This document shows, in pieces, positions 10,699-24,700 of a stretch of DNA of 64,000 nucleotides. The first letter of the stretch is position 1. Each line of letters begins with the position of its first letter. The stretch is from Silene latifolia. Taxonomy: Eukaryota; Streptophyta; Magnoliopsida; Caryophyllales; Caryophyllaceae. A program made the translations under genes and the position numbers. The notes beneath the pieces were generated by a model. The model was not told where the DNA came from, did not search any database, and saw only the letters and a program-made list of their open reading frames with translations. The stretch covers positions 219,027,735 to 219,091,734 of the forward strand of contig NC_133534.1 of NCBI RefSeq assembly GCF_048544455.1. The letters are read 5' to 3'.

Positions 10699-12748
10699 AT
10701 CAATCTGCCCACTTCGAGTCTTTGCCTACTTTGGCCCAAATCATAAAATTTATCACAATATAATTCTCATGCTATTTCTAATTTCTATCATGTGAAAAAC
10801 GAAAGTAACACATTATCAATCACCTAAACACTTAACAAACAACAGCACGACATTAACTACTAATGTGACATTAATTAAATCGAGTAACTCGGAATAGTTA
10901 CCTTAAGCTAGCAAAGAGACAAGCAATAAACTTGAGAAAGCTTCTAAAACCCAAAATTACTCTTCATCTTCAACCACATATGAGCCACCTAAAATAATTA
11001 TGTGAAAGGACGATATTAACGAATTATCTTTATATAAAATATGAGACGGAAATTAATTTAATTATATTTTAAATAAACCAAACTAGCGTCAAAACAATTT
11101 ATAGACACGGCTCAAAAGTTATTATGACAACCTCAAACTCGGCCTAACCACCAACTACACATGGCCTCAAACTCGTGACTTAGCTAGGTCACTTTGCCTT
11201 AGGCCACGGCCAAAGCACCACGCCAGGCCATCAGACTCGCCTAAAAGCAAGCCACAAGGAGTCCGACACGACCACCACCCGACTACCCATAGCCACCCTT
11301 CACCCTACTTCATAACCTGACCCAAAAATCAGTCCAAAACAGAACCCAAAAGATGCCTAAGTTCGACCCCAACACCAGTCCTCAAATGCAAAGTGAAAAC
11401 CCACGATGACAGCTCTCGTCCCTGCCCAAAACAGAGTACCAATCGTCCCCTTAAGACTCCGTTCTCGCGCCTAAAAACAGTCCTAGCTGAGCCAACTAAG
11501 TCGGCATTTAAAACGGTTTTAGAGCGGAAATCCACAAGTATAAAGCAACTCAAAAATGACCCTAAAGACTACAAAAATCGCCCCAACACGAGTCCAAATT
11601 AGTCCAAAACAATCCATACATGTCAAAGATACACCGTCTTAAATATACCACTTACTAGGTAGCATCCCAAATGATCCCTAGAGGTCGAGATACACCGTCT
11701 CAACTATCTTCACATATCAAGTATACACCGTCTCAACTATACAACTGACTAATTAACATCCATAAGGATCCCTATATATAATTATACACCGTCTTAATTA
11801 TAAAACAGACTAACCAGCATTCGAAATAAACATATTTTACAAGTAATATCGAGTAAACCATAATTGTTACCTTTTTCCGATTGAACTAATCATTTATGAC
11901 TAACAAATCTTCTACAAGACTGTCTATTTTAGTACATACAACCGTCTTACAAAAATAAAGTGAAAATATAAATGGGTTTGTAAAAATACATGACGAAAAT
12001 GAATTTTACTTACAACGGATTGACGAGAACGACGAGAGGAGCGCTATGGAACAAAAATAGTTGAAAACGGATGACAAACGGAGTGGCGGGATCAATTTAA
12101 AATCGATAAAAATTAAAACGAAATCGAAAAGAAGAAAAAGGAAGGGAGAAGAAGAATGATGCGTGAGAAATGAGGGAGCAACTTGCTCACTGCTATTTAT
12201 TATACGTACGTTTCTTCATCGTTAAGTAACTTCGATAGTTATTAAAACCGTTTCGAGTTAAATTTAACCGATTTAAGTAAAAGTTTCAGTAATAAAACGG
12301 AATCAATAATAAATAAATTTAATGAGTGAAAATAAAATAAACTCAGCTAGTTAACGTAGATAATAAGAAATCGGCTTGAAACGGAATTATTAGCGATTTT
12401 TACGAAACTAACGGATATTAACAAAAATTGCTAATTTAGTGAAATAAGCTCAAAATAGCTAATTGGACGGTTTTGTTCCCAAAATCCATCTCGGGTTCAC
12501 TTAAAACAACTTTCATAAGGACTCGTAAAGAAATGGAAATTATTAAATAAATAAACTCGAACTAATTTCAATAAACTCGAACTAACTTTAAATAAACTTA
12601 TTAATGATTATTAAAATTAACGTATCGAATTATGATGAAATTAATTAATTAGCTAAGCATATATATATAAATCGTTAAATGATGTAATTAAATTCAAAAT
12701 AGCAATTAAAAGAATTTTATCCAACTTAATAAAATACGGGGTGTTACA
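10699..12748 (-). repeat. Right-hand part of the interrupted solo LTR
   Basis: Continuation of the 520-2007 segment after the copia insertion, ending GGGTGTTACA. It contains a small local repeat of tacaccgtct (11628-11790, four occurrences). No domain-bearing open frame is present; the frames around 11329-11602 lie on both strands and match nothing I recognise. Confidence 0.7.
12191..12210 (-). promoter_or_regulatory. Putative LTR TATA box, minus strand
   Basis: The minus strand reads TATAATAAATAG. About 30-90 bp downstream comes a pyrimidine-rich leader (cttcttctcccttcc), a common layout of plant LTR promoters. It lies about 540 bp inside the TGTAACACCC end, so it supports minus orientation of the solo LTR. 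Confidence 0.45.
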
Positions 12749-15700
12749 GGTTCACACAACGAGTCACATGGACTAATGAACAAGGACAAATGGTTCACAC
12801 AATGAGTCACAAGGACTAATGAACAAGGACAAATGGTTCACACAACGATTCACTTTGACTAATGAACAATTAAAATTGTTCAACACAACGAACCACAAGG
12901 TCTAATAAACAAGGATAAATGGTTTACCCAACGAGTCACATTTACTAATAAACAAGGACAAATAGTTCACACAACGTCTCACAAGGGCTAATGAACAAGG
13001 ACAAATGGTTCACACAACGAGTCACATGGACTAATGAACGGGGACAAATGGTTCACACAACGATTCACATTGGCTAATGAACAATTACAATTGTTCAACA
13101 CAATGAGCCACAAGGACTAATAAACAAGGACAAATGGTTCACACAACGACTCACATTGACTAATGAACAAGTACAATTGTTCAACACAACGAGCCACACG
13201 GACTAATAAACAAGGATAAAAGGTTCACACAACGAGTCACATTTACTAATAAACAAGGACAAATAGTTCACACAACGACTCACAAGGGCTAATGAACAAG
13301 AACAAATGGTTCACACAACGAGTCACATGGACTAATGAACAAGGACAAATGGTTCACACAACGATTCACATTAGCAAATGAACAATTATAATTGTTCAAC
13401 ACAACGAACCACAAGGTCTAATAAACAAGGATAAATGGTTCACACAACGAATGACATTTACTAATAAACAAGGACAAATAGTTCACACAACGACTAACAA
13501 GGGCTAATGAACAAGGACAAATGGTTCACACAACGAGTCACATGGATTAATGAACAAGGACAAATGGTTCACCCAACGAGTCACAAGGACTAATGAACAA
13601 GGACAAATGGTTCACACAGCGACTCACATGGACTAATGAACAAGTACAATTGTTTTAACACAGAGTCTCAAGGACTAATGAACAAGGATAAATGGTTCAC
13701 ACAACGAGTCACATTTACTAATAAACAAGGACAAATAGTTCACACAACGAGTCACAAGGGCTAATGAACAAGGAGAAATGGTTCAGACAACGAGTCACAT
13801 GGACTAAATAATAAGGACAAATGGTTCACACAACCAGTCACAAGGACTTATGAACAAGGACAAATGGTTCACAAAAAGACTCACATGGGCTAATGAACAA
13901 GTACAATTGTATAACAGAACGAGTCACAGGGACTAATGAACAAAGATAAATAGTTCACACAACGAGTCACATTTACCAATGATTAATTACACTTGTTCAA
14001 CACAACGAGTCAAAAAGACTAATAAACAAGGATAAATTGTTCACACAACGAGTCACCTGGACTAATGCACAAGAACAAAGGTTTAACACAACGAGTCACA
14101 AGGACTAATGAACAAGAACAAATGGTTCACACAACGAGTCACAAGGACTAATGAACAAAGACAAATGGTTCACACAACGAATTACATGGACTAATGAACA
14201 AGTACAATTGTTTAACACAGCGAGTCTCAAGGACTAATGAACAAGGATAAATGGTTCACACAACGAGTCACATTTACTAATAAACAAGGACAAATAGTTC
14301 ACACAAAGAGTCACAAGGGCTAATGAACAAGGACAAATGGTTCACACAACAAGTCACATGGACTAATGAATAAGGACAAATGGTTCACACAACCAAATCA
14401 CAAGGACTTATGAACAAGGCCAAATGGTTCACAAAACGACTCACATGGGTTAATGAACAAGTAAAATCGTTTAACACAACGAGTCACAATGACTAATGAA
14501 CAAAGATAAATGGTTCACACAACGAGTCACATTTACTAATGATTAATTACAATTGTTCAACACAACGAGTCACAAAGACTAATAAACAAGGACAAATTGT
14601 TCACACAACGAGTCATCTGGACTAATGCACAAGAACAATTGTTTAACACAACGAGTCACAAGGACTAATGAACAAGGACAAATGGTTCACACAACGAGTC
14701 ACATGGACTAATGAACAAGGACAAATGGTTCACACAACGAGTCACATGGACTAATGAACAATTACAATTGTTCAACACAACGAGCCACAAGGACTAATAA
14801 ACAAGGACAAATGGTTCTCACAACGAGTCATCTGGACTAATGCACAAGAACAATTGTTTAACACAACGAGTCACAAGGACTAATGAACAAGGACAAATGG
14901 TAAACACAACGAGTCACATTTACTAATAACCAAGGACAAATAGTTCACCCAACGACTCACAAGGGCTAATGAACAAAGACAAATGGTTCACACAACGAGT
15001 CACATGGACTAATGAACGGGGACAAATGGTTCACACAACGATTCACATTGGCTAATGAACAATTACAATTGTTCAACACAATGAGCCACAAGGACTAGTA
15101 AACAAGTACAAATGGTTCACACAACGACTCACATTGACTAATGAACAAGTACAATTGTTCAACACAACGAGCACAAGGACAAATAAACAAGGATAAATAG
15201 TTCACACAACGAGTCACATTTACTAATAAACAAGGACAAATAGTTCACACAACGACTCACAAGGGCTAATGAACAAGGACAAATGGTTCACACAACGAGT
15301 CACATGGACTAATGAACAAGGACAAATGGTTCACACAACGAGTCACAAGGACTAATGAACAAGGACAAATGGTTCACACAACGAATGACATTTACTAATA
15401 AACAAGGACAAATAGTTCACACAACGACTAACAAGGGCTAATGAATAAGGACAAATGATTCACACAACGAGTCACATGGACTAATGAACAAGGACAAATA
15501 GTTCACACAACGAGTCACAAGGACTAATGAACAAGGACAAATGGTTCACACAGCGACTCACATGGACTAATGAACAAGTACAATTGTTTAACACAACGAG
15601 TCTCAAGGACTAATGAACAAGGATAAATGGTTCACACAACGAGTCACATTTACTAATAAACAAGGACAAATAGTTCACACAACGAGTCACAAGGGCTAAT

Positions 15701-18700
15701 GAACAAGGAGAAATGGTTCAGACAACGAGTCACATGGACTAAATAATAAGGACAAATGGTTCACACAACCAGTCACAAGGACTTATGAACAAGGACAAAT
15801 GGTTCACAAAAAGACTCACATGGGCTAATGAACAAGTACAATTGTATAACACAACGAGTCACAGGGACTAATGAACAAAGATAAATAGTTCACACAACGA
15901 GTCACATTTACCAATGATTAATTACACTTGTTCAACACAACGAGTCAAAAAGACTAATAAACAAGGATAAATTGTTCACACAACGAGTCACCTGGACTAA
16001 TGCACAAGAACAAAGGTTTAACACAACGAGTCACAAGGACTAATGAACAAGAACAAATGGTTCACACAACGAGTCACAAGGACTAATGAACAAAGACAAA
16101 TGGTTCACACAACGAATTACATGGACTAATGAACAAGTACAATTGTTTAACACAGCGAGTCTCAAGGACTAATGAACAAGGATAAATGGTTCACACAACG
16201 AGTCACATTTACTAATAAACAAGGACAAATAGTTCACACAAAGAGTCACAAGGGCTAATGAACAAGGACAAATGGTTCACACAACAAGTCACATGGACTA
16301 ATGAATAAGGACAAATGGTTCACACAACCAGTCACAAGGACTTATGAACAAGGCCAAATGGTTCACAAAACGACTCACATGGGTTAATGAACAAGTAAAA
16401 TCGTTTAACACAACGAGTCACAATGACTAATGAACAAAGATAAATGGTTCACACAACGAGTCACATTTACTAATGATTAATTACAATTGTTCAACACAAC
16501 GAGTCACAAAGACTAATAAACAAGGACAAATTGTTCACACAACGAGTCATCTGGACTAATGCACAAGAACAATTGTTTAACACAACGAGTCACAAGGACT
16601 AATGAACAAGGACAAATGGTTCACACAACGAGTCACATGGACTAATGAACAAGGACAAATGGTTCACACAACGAGTCACATGGACTAATGAACAATTACA
16701 ATTGTTCAACACAACGAGCCACAAGGACTAATAAACAAGGACAAATGGTTCTCACAACGAGTCATCTGGACTAATGCACAAGAACAATTGTTTAACACAA
16801 CGAGTCACAAGGACTAATGAACAAGGACAAATGGTAAACACAACGAGTCACATTTACTAATAACCAAGGACAAATAGTTCACCCAACGACTCACAAGGGC
16901 TAATGAACAAAGACAAATGGTTCACACAACGAGTCACATGGACTAATGAACGGGGACAAATGGTTCACACAACGATTCACATTGGCTAATGAACAATTAC
17001 AATTGTTCAACACAATGAGCCACAAGGACTAGTAAACAAGTTCAAATGGTTCACACAACGACCCACATTGACTAATGAACAAGTACAATTGTTCAACACA
17101 ACGAGCACAAGGACAAATAAACAAGGATAAATAGTTCACACAACGAGTCACATTTACTAATAAACAAGGACAAATAGTTCACACAACGACTCACAAGGGC
17201 TAATGAACAAGGACAAATGGTTCACACAACGAGTCACATGGACTAATGAACAAGGACAAATGGTTCACACAACGAGTCACAAGGACTAATGAACAAGGAC
17301 AAATGGTTCACACAACGATTCACATTGGCAAATGAACAATTATAATTGTTCAACACAACGAACCACAAGGTCTAATAAACAAAGATAAATGGTTCACACA
17401 ACGAGTGACATTTACTAATAAACAAGGACAAATAGTTCACACAATGACTAACAAGGGCTAATGAATAAGGACAAATGATTCACACAACGAGTCACATGGA
17501 CTAATGAACAAGGACAAATGGTTCACACAACGAGTCACAAGGACTAATGAACAAGGACAAATGGTTCACACAGCGACTCACATGAACTAATGAACAAGTA
17601 CAATTGTTTAACACAACGAGTCTCAAGGACTAATGAACAAGGATAAATGGTTCACACAACGAGTCACATTTACTAATAAACAAGGACAAATAGTTCACAC
17701 AACGAGTCACAAGGGCTAATGAACAAGGAGAAATGGTTCAGACAACGAGTCACATGGACTAAATAATAAGGACAAATGGTTCACACAACCAGTCACAAGG
17801 ACTTATGAACAAGGACAAATGGTTCACAAAAAGAATCACATGGGCTAATGAAAAGTACAATTGTTTAACACAACGAGTCACAAGCACTAATGAACAAAGA
17901 TAAATAGTTCACACAACGAGTCACATTTACCAATGATTAATTACACTTGTTCAACACAACGAGTCAAAAAGACTAATAAACAAGGATAAATTGTTCACAC
18001 AACGAGTCACCTGGACTAATGCACAAGAACAATTGTTTAACACAACGAGTCACAAGGACTAATGAACAAGAACAAATGGTTCACACAACGAGTCACAAGG
18101 ACTAATGAACAAGGACAAATGGTTCACACAACGAATCACATGGACTAATGAACAAGTACAATTGTTTAACACAGCGAGTCTCAAGCACTAATGAACAAGG
18201 ATAAATGGTTCACACAACGAGTCACATTTACTAATAAACAAAGACAAATAGTTCACACAATGAGTCACAAGGGCTAATGAACAAGGGCAAATGGTTCACA
18301 CAACAAGTCACATGGACTAATGAATAAGGACAAATGGTTCACACAACCAGTCACAAGGACTTATGAACAAGGACAAATGGTTCACAACGACTCACATGGG
18401 CTAATGAACAAGTACAATTGTTTAACACAACGAGTCACAAGGACTAATAAACAAACATTAATGGTTCACACAACGAGTCACATTTACTAATGATTAATTA
18501 CAATTGTTCAACACAACGAGTCACAAAGACTAATAAATAAGGACAAATTGTTCACACAACGAGTCATCTGGACTAATGCACAAGAACAATAGTTTAACAC
18601 AACGAGTCACAAGGACTAATGAACAAGGACAAATGGTTCACACAACGAGTCACATGGACTAATGAACAAGGACAAATGGTTCACACAACGAGTCACATGG

Positions 18701-21700
18701 ACTAATGAACAATTACAATTGTTCAACACAACGAGCCACAATGACTAATAAACAAGGACAAATGGTTCTCACAACGAGTCATCTGGACTAATGCACAAGA
18801 ACAATTGTTTAACACAACGAGTCACAAGGACTAATGAACAAGGACAAATGGTAAACACAACGAGTCACATTTACTAATAACCAAGGACAAATAGTTCACC
18901 CAACGACTCACAAGGGCTAATGAACAAAGACAAATGGTTCACACAACGAGTCACATGGACTAATGAACGGGGACAAATGGTTCACACAACGATTCACATT
19001 GGCTAATGAACAATTACAATTGTTCAACACAATGAGCCACAAGGACTAGTAAACAAGTACAAATGGTTCACACAACGACTCACATTGACTAATGAACAAG
19101 TACAATTGTTCAACACAACGAACCACAAGGTCTAATAAACAAAGATAAATGGTTCACACAACGAGTGACATTTACTAATAAACAAGGACAAATAGTTCAC
19201 ACAACGACTAACAAGGGCTAATGAATAAGGACAAATGATTCACACAACGAGTCACATGGACTAATGAACAAGGACAAATGGTTCACACAACGAGTCACAA
19301 GGACTAATGAACAAGGACAAATGGTTCACACAGCGACTCACATGGACTAATGAACAAGTACAATTGTTTAACACAACGAGTCTCAAGGACTAATGAACAA
19401 GGATAAATGGTTCACACAACGAGTCACATTTACTAATAAACAAGGACAAATAGTTCACACAACGAGTCACAAGGGCTAATGAACAAGGAGAAATGGTTCG
19501 ATAACGAGTCACATGGACTAAATAATAAGGACAAATGGTTCACACAACCAAATCCACAAGGACTTATGAACAAGGACAAATGGTTCACAAAAAGACTCAC
19601 ATGGGCTAATGAACAAGTACAATTGTATAACACAACGAGTCACAGGGACTAATGAACAAAGATAAATAGTTCACACAACGAGTCACATTTACCAATGATT
19701 AATTACACTTGTTCAACACAACGAGTCAAAAAGACTAATAAACAAGGATAAATTGTTCACACAACGAGTCACCTGGACTAATGCACAAGAACAAAGGTTT
19801 AACACAACGAGTCACAAGGACTAATGAACAAGAACAAATGGTTCACACAACGAGTCACAAGGACTAATGAACAAAGACAAATGGTTCACACAACGAATTA
19901 CATGGACTAATGAACAAGTACAATTGTTTAACACAGCGAGTCTCAAGGACTAATGAACAAGGATAAATGGTTCACACAACGAGTCACATTTACTAATAAA
20001 CAAGGACAAATAGTTCACACAAAGAGTCACAAGGGCTAATGAACAAGGACAAATGGTTCACACAACAAGTCACATGGACTAATGAATAAGGACAAATGGT
20101 TCACACAACCAGTCACAAGGACTTATGAACAAGGCCAAATGGTTCACAAAACGACTCACATGGGTTAATGAACAAGTAATATCGTTTAACACAATGAGTC
20201 ACAATGACTAATGAACAAAGATAAATGGTTCACACAACGAGTCACATTTACTAATGATTAATTACAATTGTTCAACACAACGAGTCACAAAGACTAATAA
20301 ACAAGGACAAATTGTTCACACAACGAGTCATCTGGACTAATGCACAAGAACAATTGTTTAACACAACGAGTCACAAGGACTAATGAACAAGGACAAATGG
20401 TTCACACAACGAGTCACATGGACTAATGAACAAGGACAAATGGTTCACACAACGAGTCACATGGACTAATGAACAATTACAATTGTTCAACACAACGAGC
20501 CACAAGGACTAATAAACAAGGACAAATGGTTCTCACAACGAGTCATCTGGACTAATGCACAAGAACAATTGTTTAACACAACGAGTCACAAGGACTAATG
20601 AACAAGGACAAATGGTAAACACAACGAGTCACATTTACTAATAACCAAGGACAAATAGTTCACCCAACGACTCACAAGGGCTAATGAACAAAGACAAATG
20701 GTTCACACAACGAGTCACATGGACTAATGAACGGGGACAAATGGTTCACACAACGATTCACATTGGCTAATGAACAATTACAATTGTTCAACACAATGAG
20801 CCACAAGGACTAGTAAACAAGTTCAAATGGTTCACACAACGACCCACATTGACTAATGAACAAGTACAATTGTTCAACACAACGAGCACAAGGACAAATA
20901 AACAAGGATAAATAGTTCACACAACGAGTCACATTTACTAATAAACAAGGACAAATAGTTCACACAACGACTCACAAGGGCTAATGAACAAGGACAAATG
21001 GTTCACACAACGAGTCACATGGACTAATGAACAAGGACAAATGGTTCACACAACGAGTCACAAGGACTAATGAACAAGGACAAATGGTTCACACAACGAT
21101 TCACATTGGCAAATGAACAATTATAATTGTTCAACACAACGAACCACAAGGTCTAATAAACAAAGATAAATGGTTCACACAACGAGTGACATTTACTAAT
21201 AAACAAGGACAAATAGTTCACACAACGACTAACAAGGGCTAATGAATAAGGACAAATGATTCACACAACGAGTCACATGGACTAATGAACAAGGACAAAT
21301 GGTTCACACAACGAGTCACAAGGACTAATGAACAAGGACAAATGGTTCACACAGCGACTCACATGGACTAATGAACAAGTACAATTGTTTAACACAACGA
21401 GTCTCAAGGACTAATGAACAAGGATAAATGGTTCACACAACGAGTCACATTTACTAATAAACAAGGACAAATAGTTCACACAACGAGTCACAAGGGCTAA
21501 TGAACAAGGAGAAATGGTTCAGACAACGAGTCACATGGACTAAATAATAAGGACAAATGGTTCACACAACCAGTCACAAGGACTTATGAACAAGGACAAA
21601 TGGTTCACAAAAAGAATCACATGGGCTAATGAACAAGTACAATTGTTTAACACAACGAGTCACAAGCACTAATGAACAAAGATAAATAGTTCACACAACG

Positions 21701-24700
21701 AGTCACATTTACCAATGATTAATTACACTTGTTCAACACAACGAGTCAAAAAGACTAATAAACAAGGATAAATTGTTCACACAACGAGTCACATGGACTA
21801 AATAATAAGGACAAATGGTTCACACAACCAGTCACAAGGACTTATGAACAAGGACAAATGGTTCACAAAAAGACTCACATGGGCTAATGAACAAGTACAA
21901 TTGTATAACACAACGAGTCACAGGGACTAATGAACAAAGATAAATAGTTCACACAACGAGTCACATTTACCAATGATTAATTACACTTGTTCAACACAAC
22001 GAGTCAAAAAGACTAATAAACAAGGATAAATTGTTCACACAACGAGTCACCTGGACTAATGCACAAGAACAAAGGTTTAACACAACGAGTCACAAGGACT
22101 AATGAACAAGAACAAATGGTTCACACAACGAGTCACAAGGACTAATGAACAAGGACAAATGGTTCACACAACGAATCACATGGACTAATGAACAAGTACA
22201 ATTGTTTAACACAGCGAGTCTCAAGCACTAATGAACAAGGATAAATGGTTCACACAACGAGTCACATTTACTAATAAACAAAGACAAATAGTTCACACAA
22301 TGAGTCACAAGGGCTAATGAACAAGGGCAAATGGTTCACACAACAAGTCACATGGACTAATGAATAAGGACAAATGGTTCACACAACCAGTCACAAGGAC
22401 TTATGAACAAGGACAAATGGTTCACAACGACTCACATGGGCTAATGAACAAGTACAATTGTTTAACACAACGAGTCACAAGGACTAATAAACAAACATTA
22501 ATGGTTCACACAACGAGTCACATTTACTAATGATTAATTACAATTGTTCAACACAACGAGTCACAAAGACTAATAAACAAGGACAAATTGTTCACACAAC
22601 GAGTCATCTGGACTAATGCACAAGAACAATTGTTTAACACAACGAGTCACAAGGACTAATGAACAAGGACAAATGGTTCACACAACGAGTCACATGGACT
22701 AATGAACAAGGACAAATGGTTCACACAACGAGTCACATGGACTAATGAACAATTACAATTGTTCAACACAACGAGCCACAAGGACTAATAAACAAGGACA
22801 AATGGTTCTCACAACGAGTCATCCGACTAATGCACAAGAACAATTGTTTAACACAACGAGTCACAAGGACTAATGAACAAGGACAAATGGTAAACACAAC
22901 GAGTCACATTTACTAATAACCAAGGACAAATAGTTCACCCAACGACTCACAAGGGCTAATGAACAAAGACAAATGGTTCACACAACGAGTCACATGGACT
23001 AATGAACGGGGACAAATGGTTCACACAACGATTCACATTGGCTAATGAACAATTACAATTGTTCAACACAATGAGCCACAAGGACTAGTAAACAAGTACA
23101 AATGGTTCACACAACGACTCACATTGACTAATGAACAAGTACAATTGTTCAACACAACGAGCACAAGGACAAATAAACAAGGATAAATAGTTCACACAAC
23201 GAGTCACATTTACTAATAAACAAGGACAAATAGTTCACACAACGACTCACAAGGGCTAATGAACAAGGACAAATGGTTCACACAACGAGTCACATGGACT
23301 AATGAACAAGGACAAATGGTTCACACAACGAGTCACAAGGACTAATGAACAAGGACAAATGGTTCACACAACGATTCACATTGGCAAATGACCAATTATA
23401 ATTGTTCAACACAACGAACCACAAGGTCTAATAAACAAAGATAAATGGTTCACACAACGAGTGACATTTACTAATAAACAAGGACAAATAGTTCACACAA
23501 CGACTAACAAGGGCTAATGAATAAGGACAAATGATTCACACAACGAGTCACATGGACTAATGAACAAGGACAAATGGTTCACACAACGAGTCACAAGGAC
23601 TAATGAACAAGGACAAATGGTTCACACAGCGACTCACATGGACTAATGAACAAGTACAATTGTTTAACACAACGAGTCTCAAGGACTAATGAACAAGGAT
23701 AAATGGTTCACACAGCGAGTCACATTTACTAATAAACAAGGACAAATAGTTCACACAACGAGTCACAAGGTCTAATGAACAAGGAGAAATGGTTCAGACA
23801 ACGAGTCACATGGACTAAATAATAAGGACAAATGGTTCACACAACCAGTCACAAGGACTTATGAACAAGGACAAATGGTTCACAAAAAGACTCACATGGG
23901 CTAATGAACAAGTACAATTGTTTAACACAACGAGTCACAAGGACTAATGAACAAAGATAAATAGTTCACACAACGAGTCACATTTACCAATGATTAATTA
24001 CACTTGTTCAACACAACGAGTCAAAAAGACTAATAAACAAGGATAAATTGTTCACACAACGAGTCACCTGGACTAATGCACAAGAACAATTGTTTAACAC
24101 AACGAGTCACAAGGACTAATGAACAAGAACAAATGGTTCACACAACGAGTCACAAGGACTAATGAACAAGGACAAATGGTTCACACAACGAATCACATGG
24201 ACTAATGAACAAGTACAATTGTTTAACACAGCGAGTCTCAAGCACTAATGAACAAGGATAAATGGTTCACACAACGAGTCACATTTACTAATAAACAAAG
24301 ACAAATAGTTCACACAATGAGTCACAAGGGCTAATGAACAAGGGCAAATGGTTCACACAACAAGTCACATGGACTAATGAATAAGGACAAATGGTTCACA
24401 CAACCAGTCACAAGGACTTATGAACAAGGACAAATGGTTCACAACGACTCACATGGGCTAATGAACAAGTACAATTGTTTAACACAACGAGTCACAAGGA
24501 CTAATAAACAAACATTAATGGTTCACACAACGAGTCACATTTACTAATGATTAATTACAATTGTTCAACACAACGAGTCACAAAGACTAATAAACAAGGA
24601 CAAATTGTTCACACAACGAGTCATCTGGACTAATGCACAAGAACAATTGTTTAACACAACGAGTCACAAGGACTAATGAACAAGGACAAATGGTTCACAC

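Larger units (their letters stand above)
520..12748 (-). mobile_element. Solo-LTR-like element (about 3.5 kb once the nested copia is removed), probably gypsy
   Basis: The element begins TGTGACACCC at 520 and ends GGGTGTTACA at 12748. These are TG...CA termini with an imperfect inverted repeat. A perfect 5-bp TSD, GGTTC, lies in the satellite at 515-519 and 12749-12753. Only 520-2007 and 10699-12748 belong to it; the rest is a nested copia. I see no internal direct LTR pair, primer-binding site or polyprotein, so it looks like a solo LTR. On the minus strand a TATA-like box is followed by a pyrimidine-rich leader, which suggests minus orientation. The terminus and the LTR length resemble long-LTR plant gypsy elements such as the Tekay/Del group; that lineage is inference. 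An incomplete non-autonomous element is the alternative. Confidence 0.72.

Noticed and set aside
11329..11602. Overlapping frames on both strands in the solo LTR
   Set aside because: They are short, antisense to each other and without any motif; the low stop density reflects a locally GC-richer stretch.
19433..19633. Open frame of repeated Leu/Phe/Ser peptides; similar frames near 58911-59168, 60805-61059 and 61570-61770
   Set aside because: These are translations of the 43-bp satellite. They have no start context or domain, and they recur wherever the array happens to lack stops.
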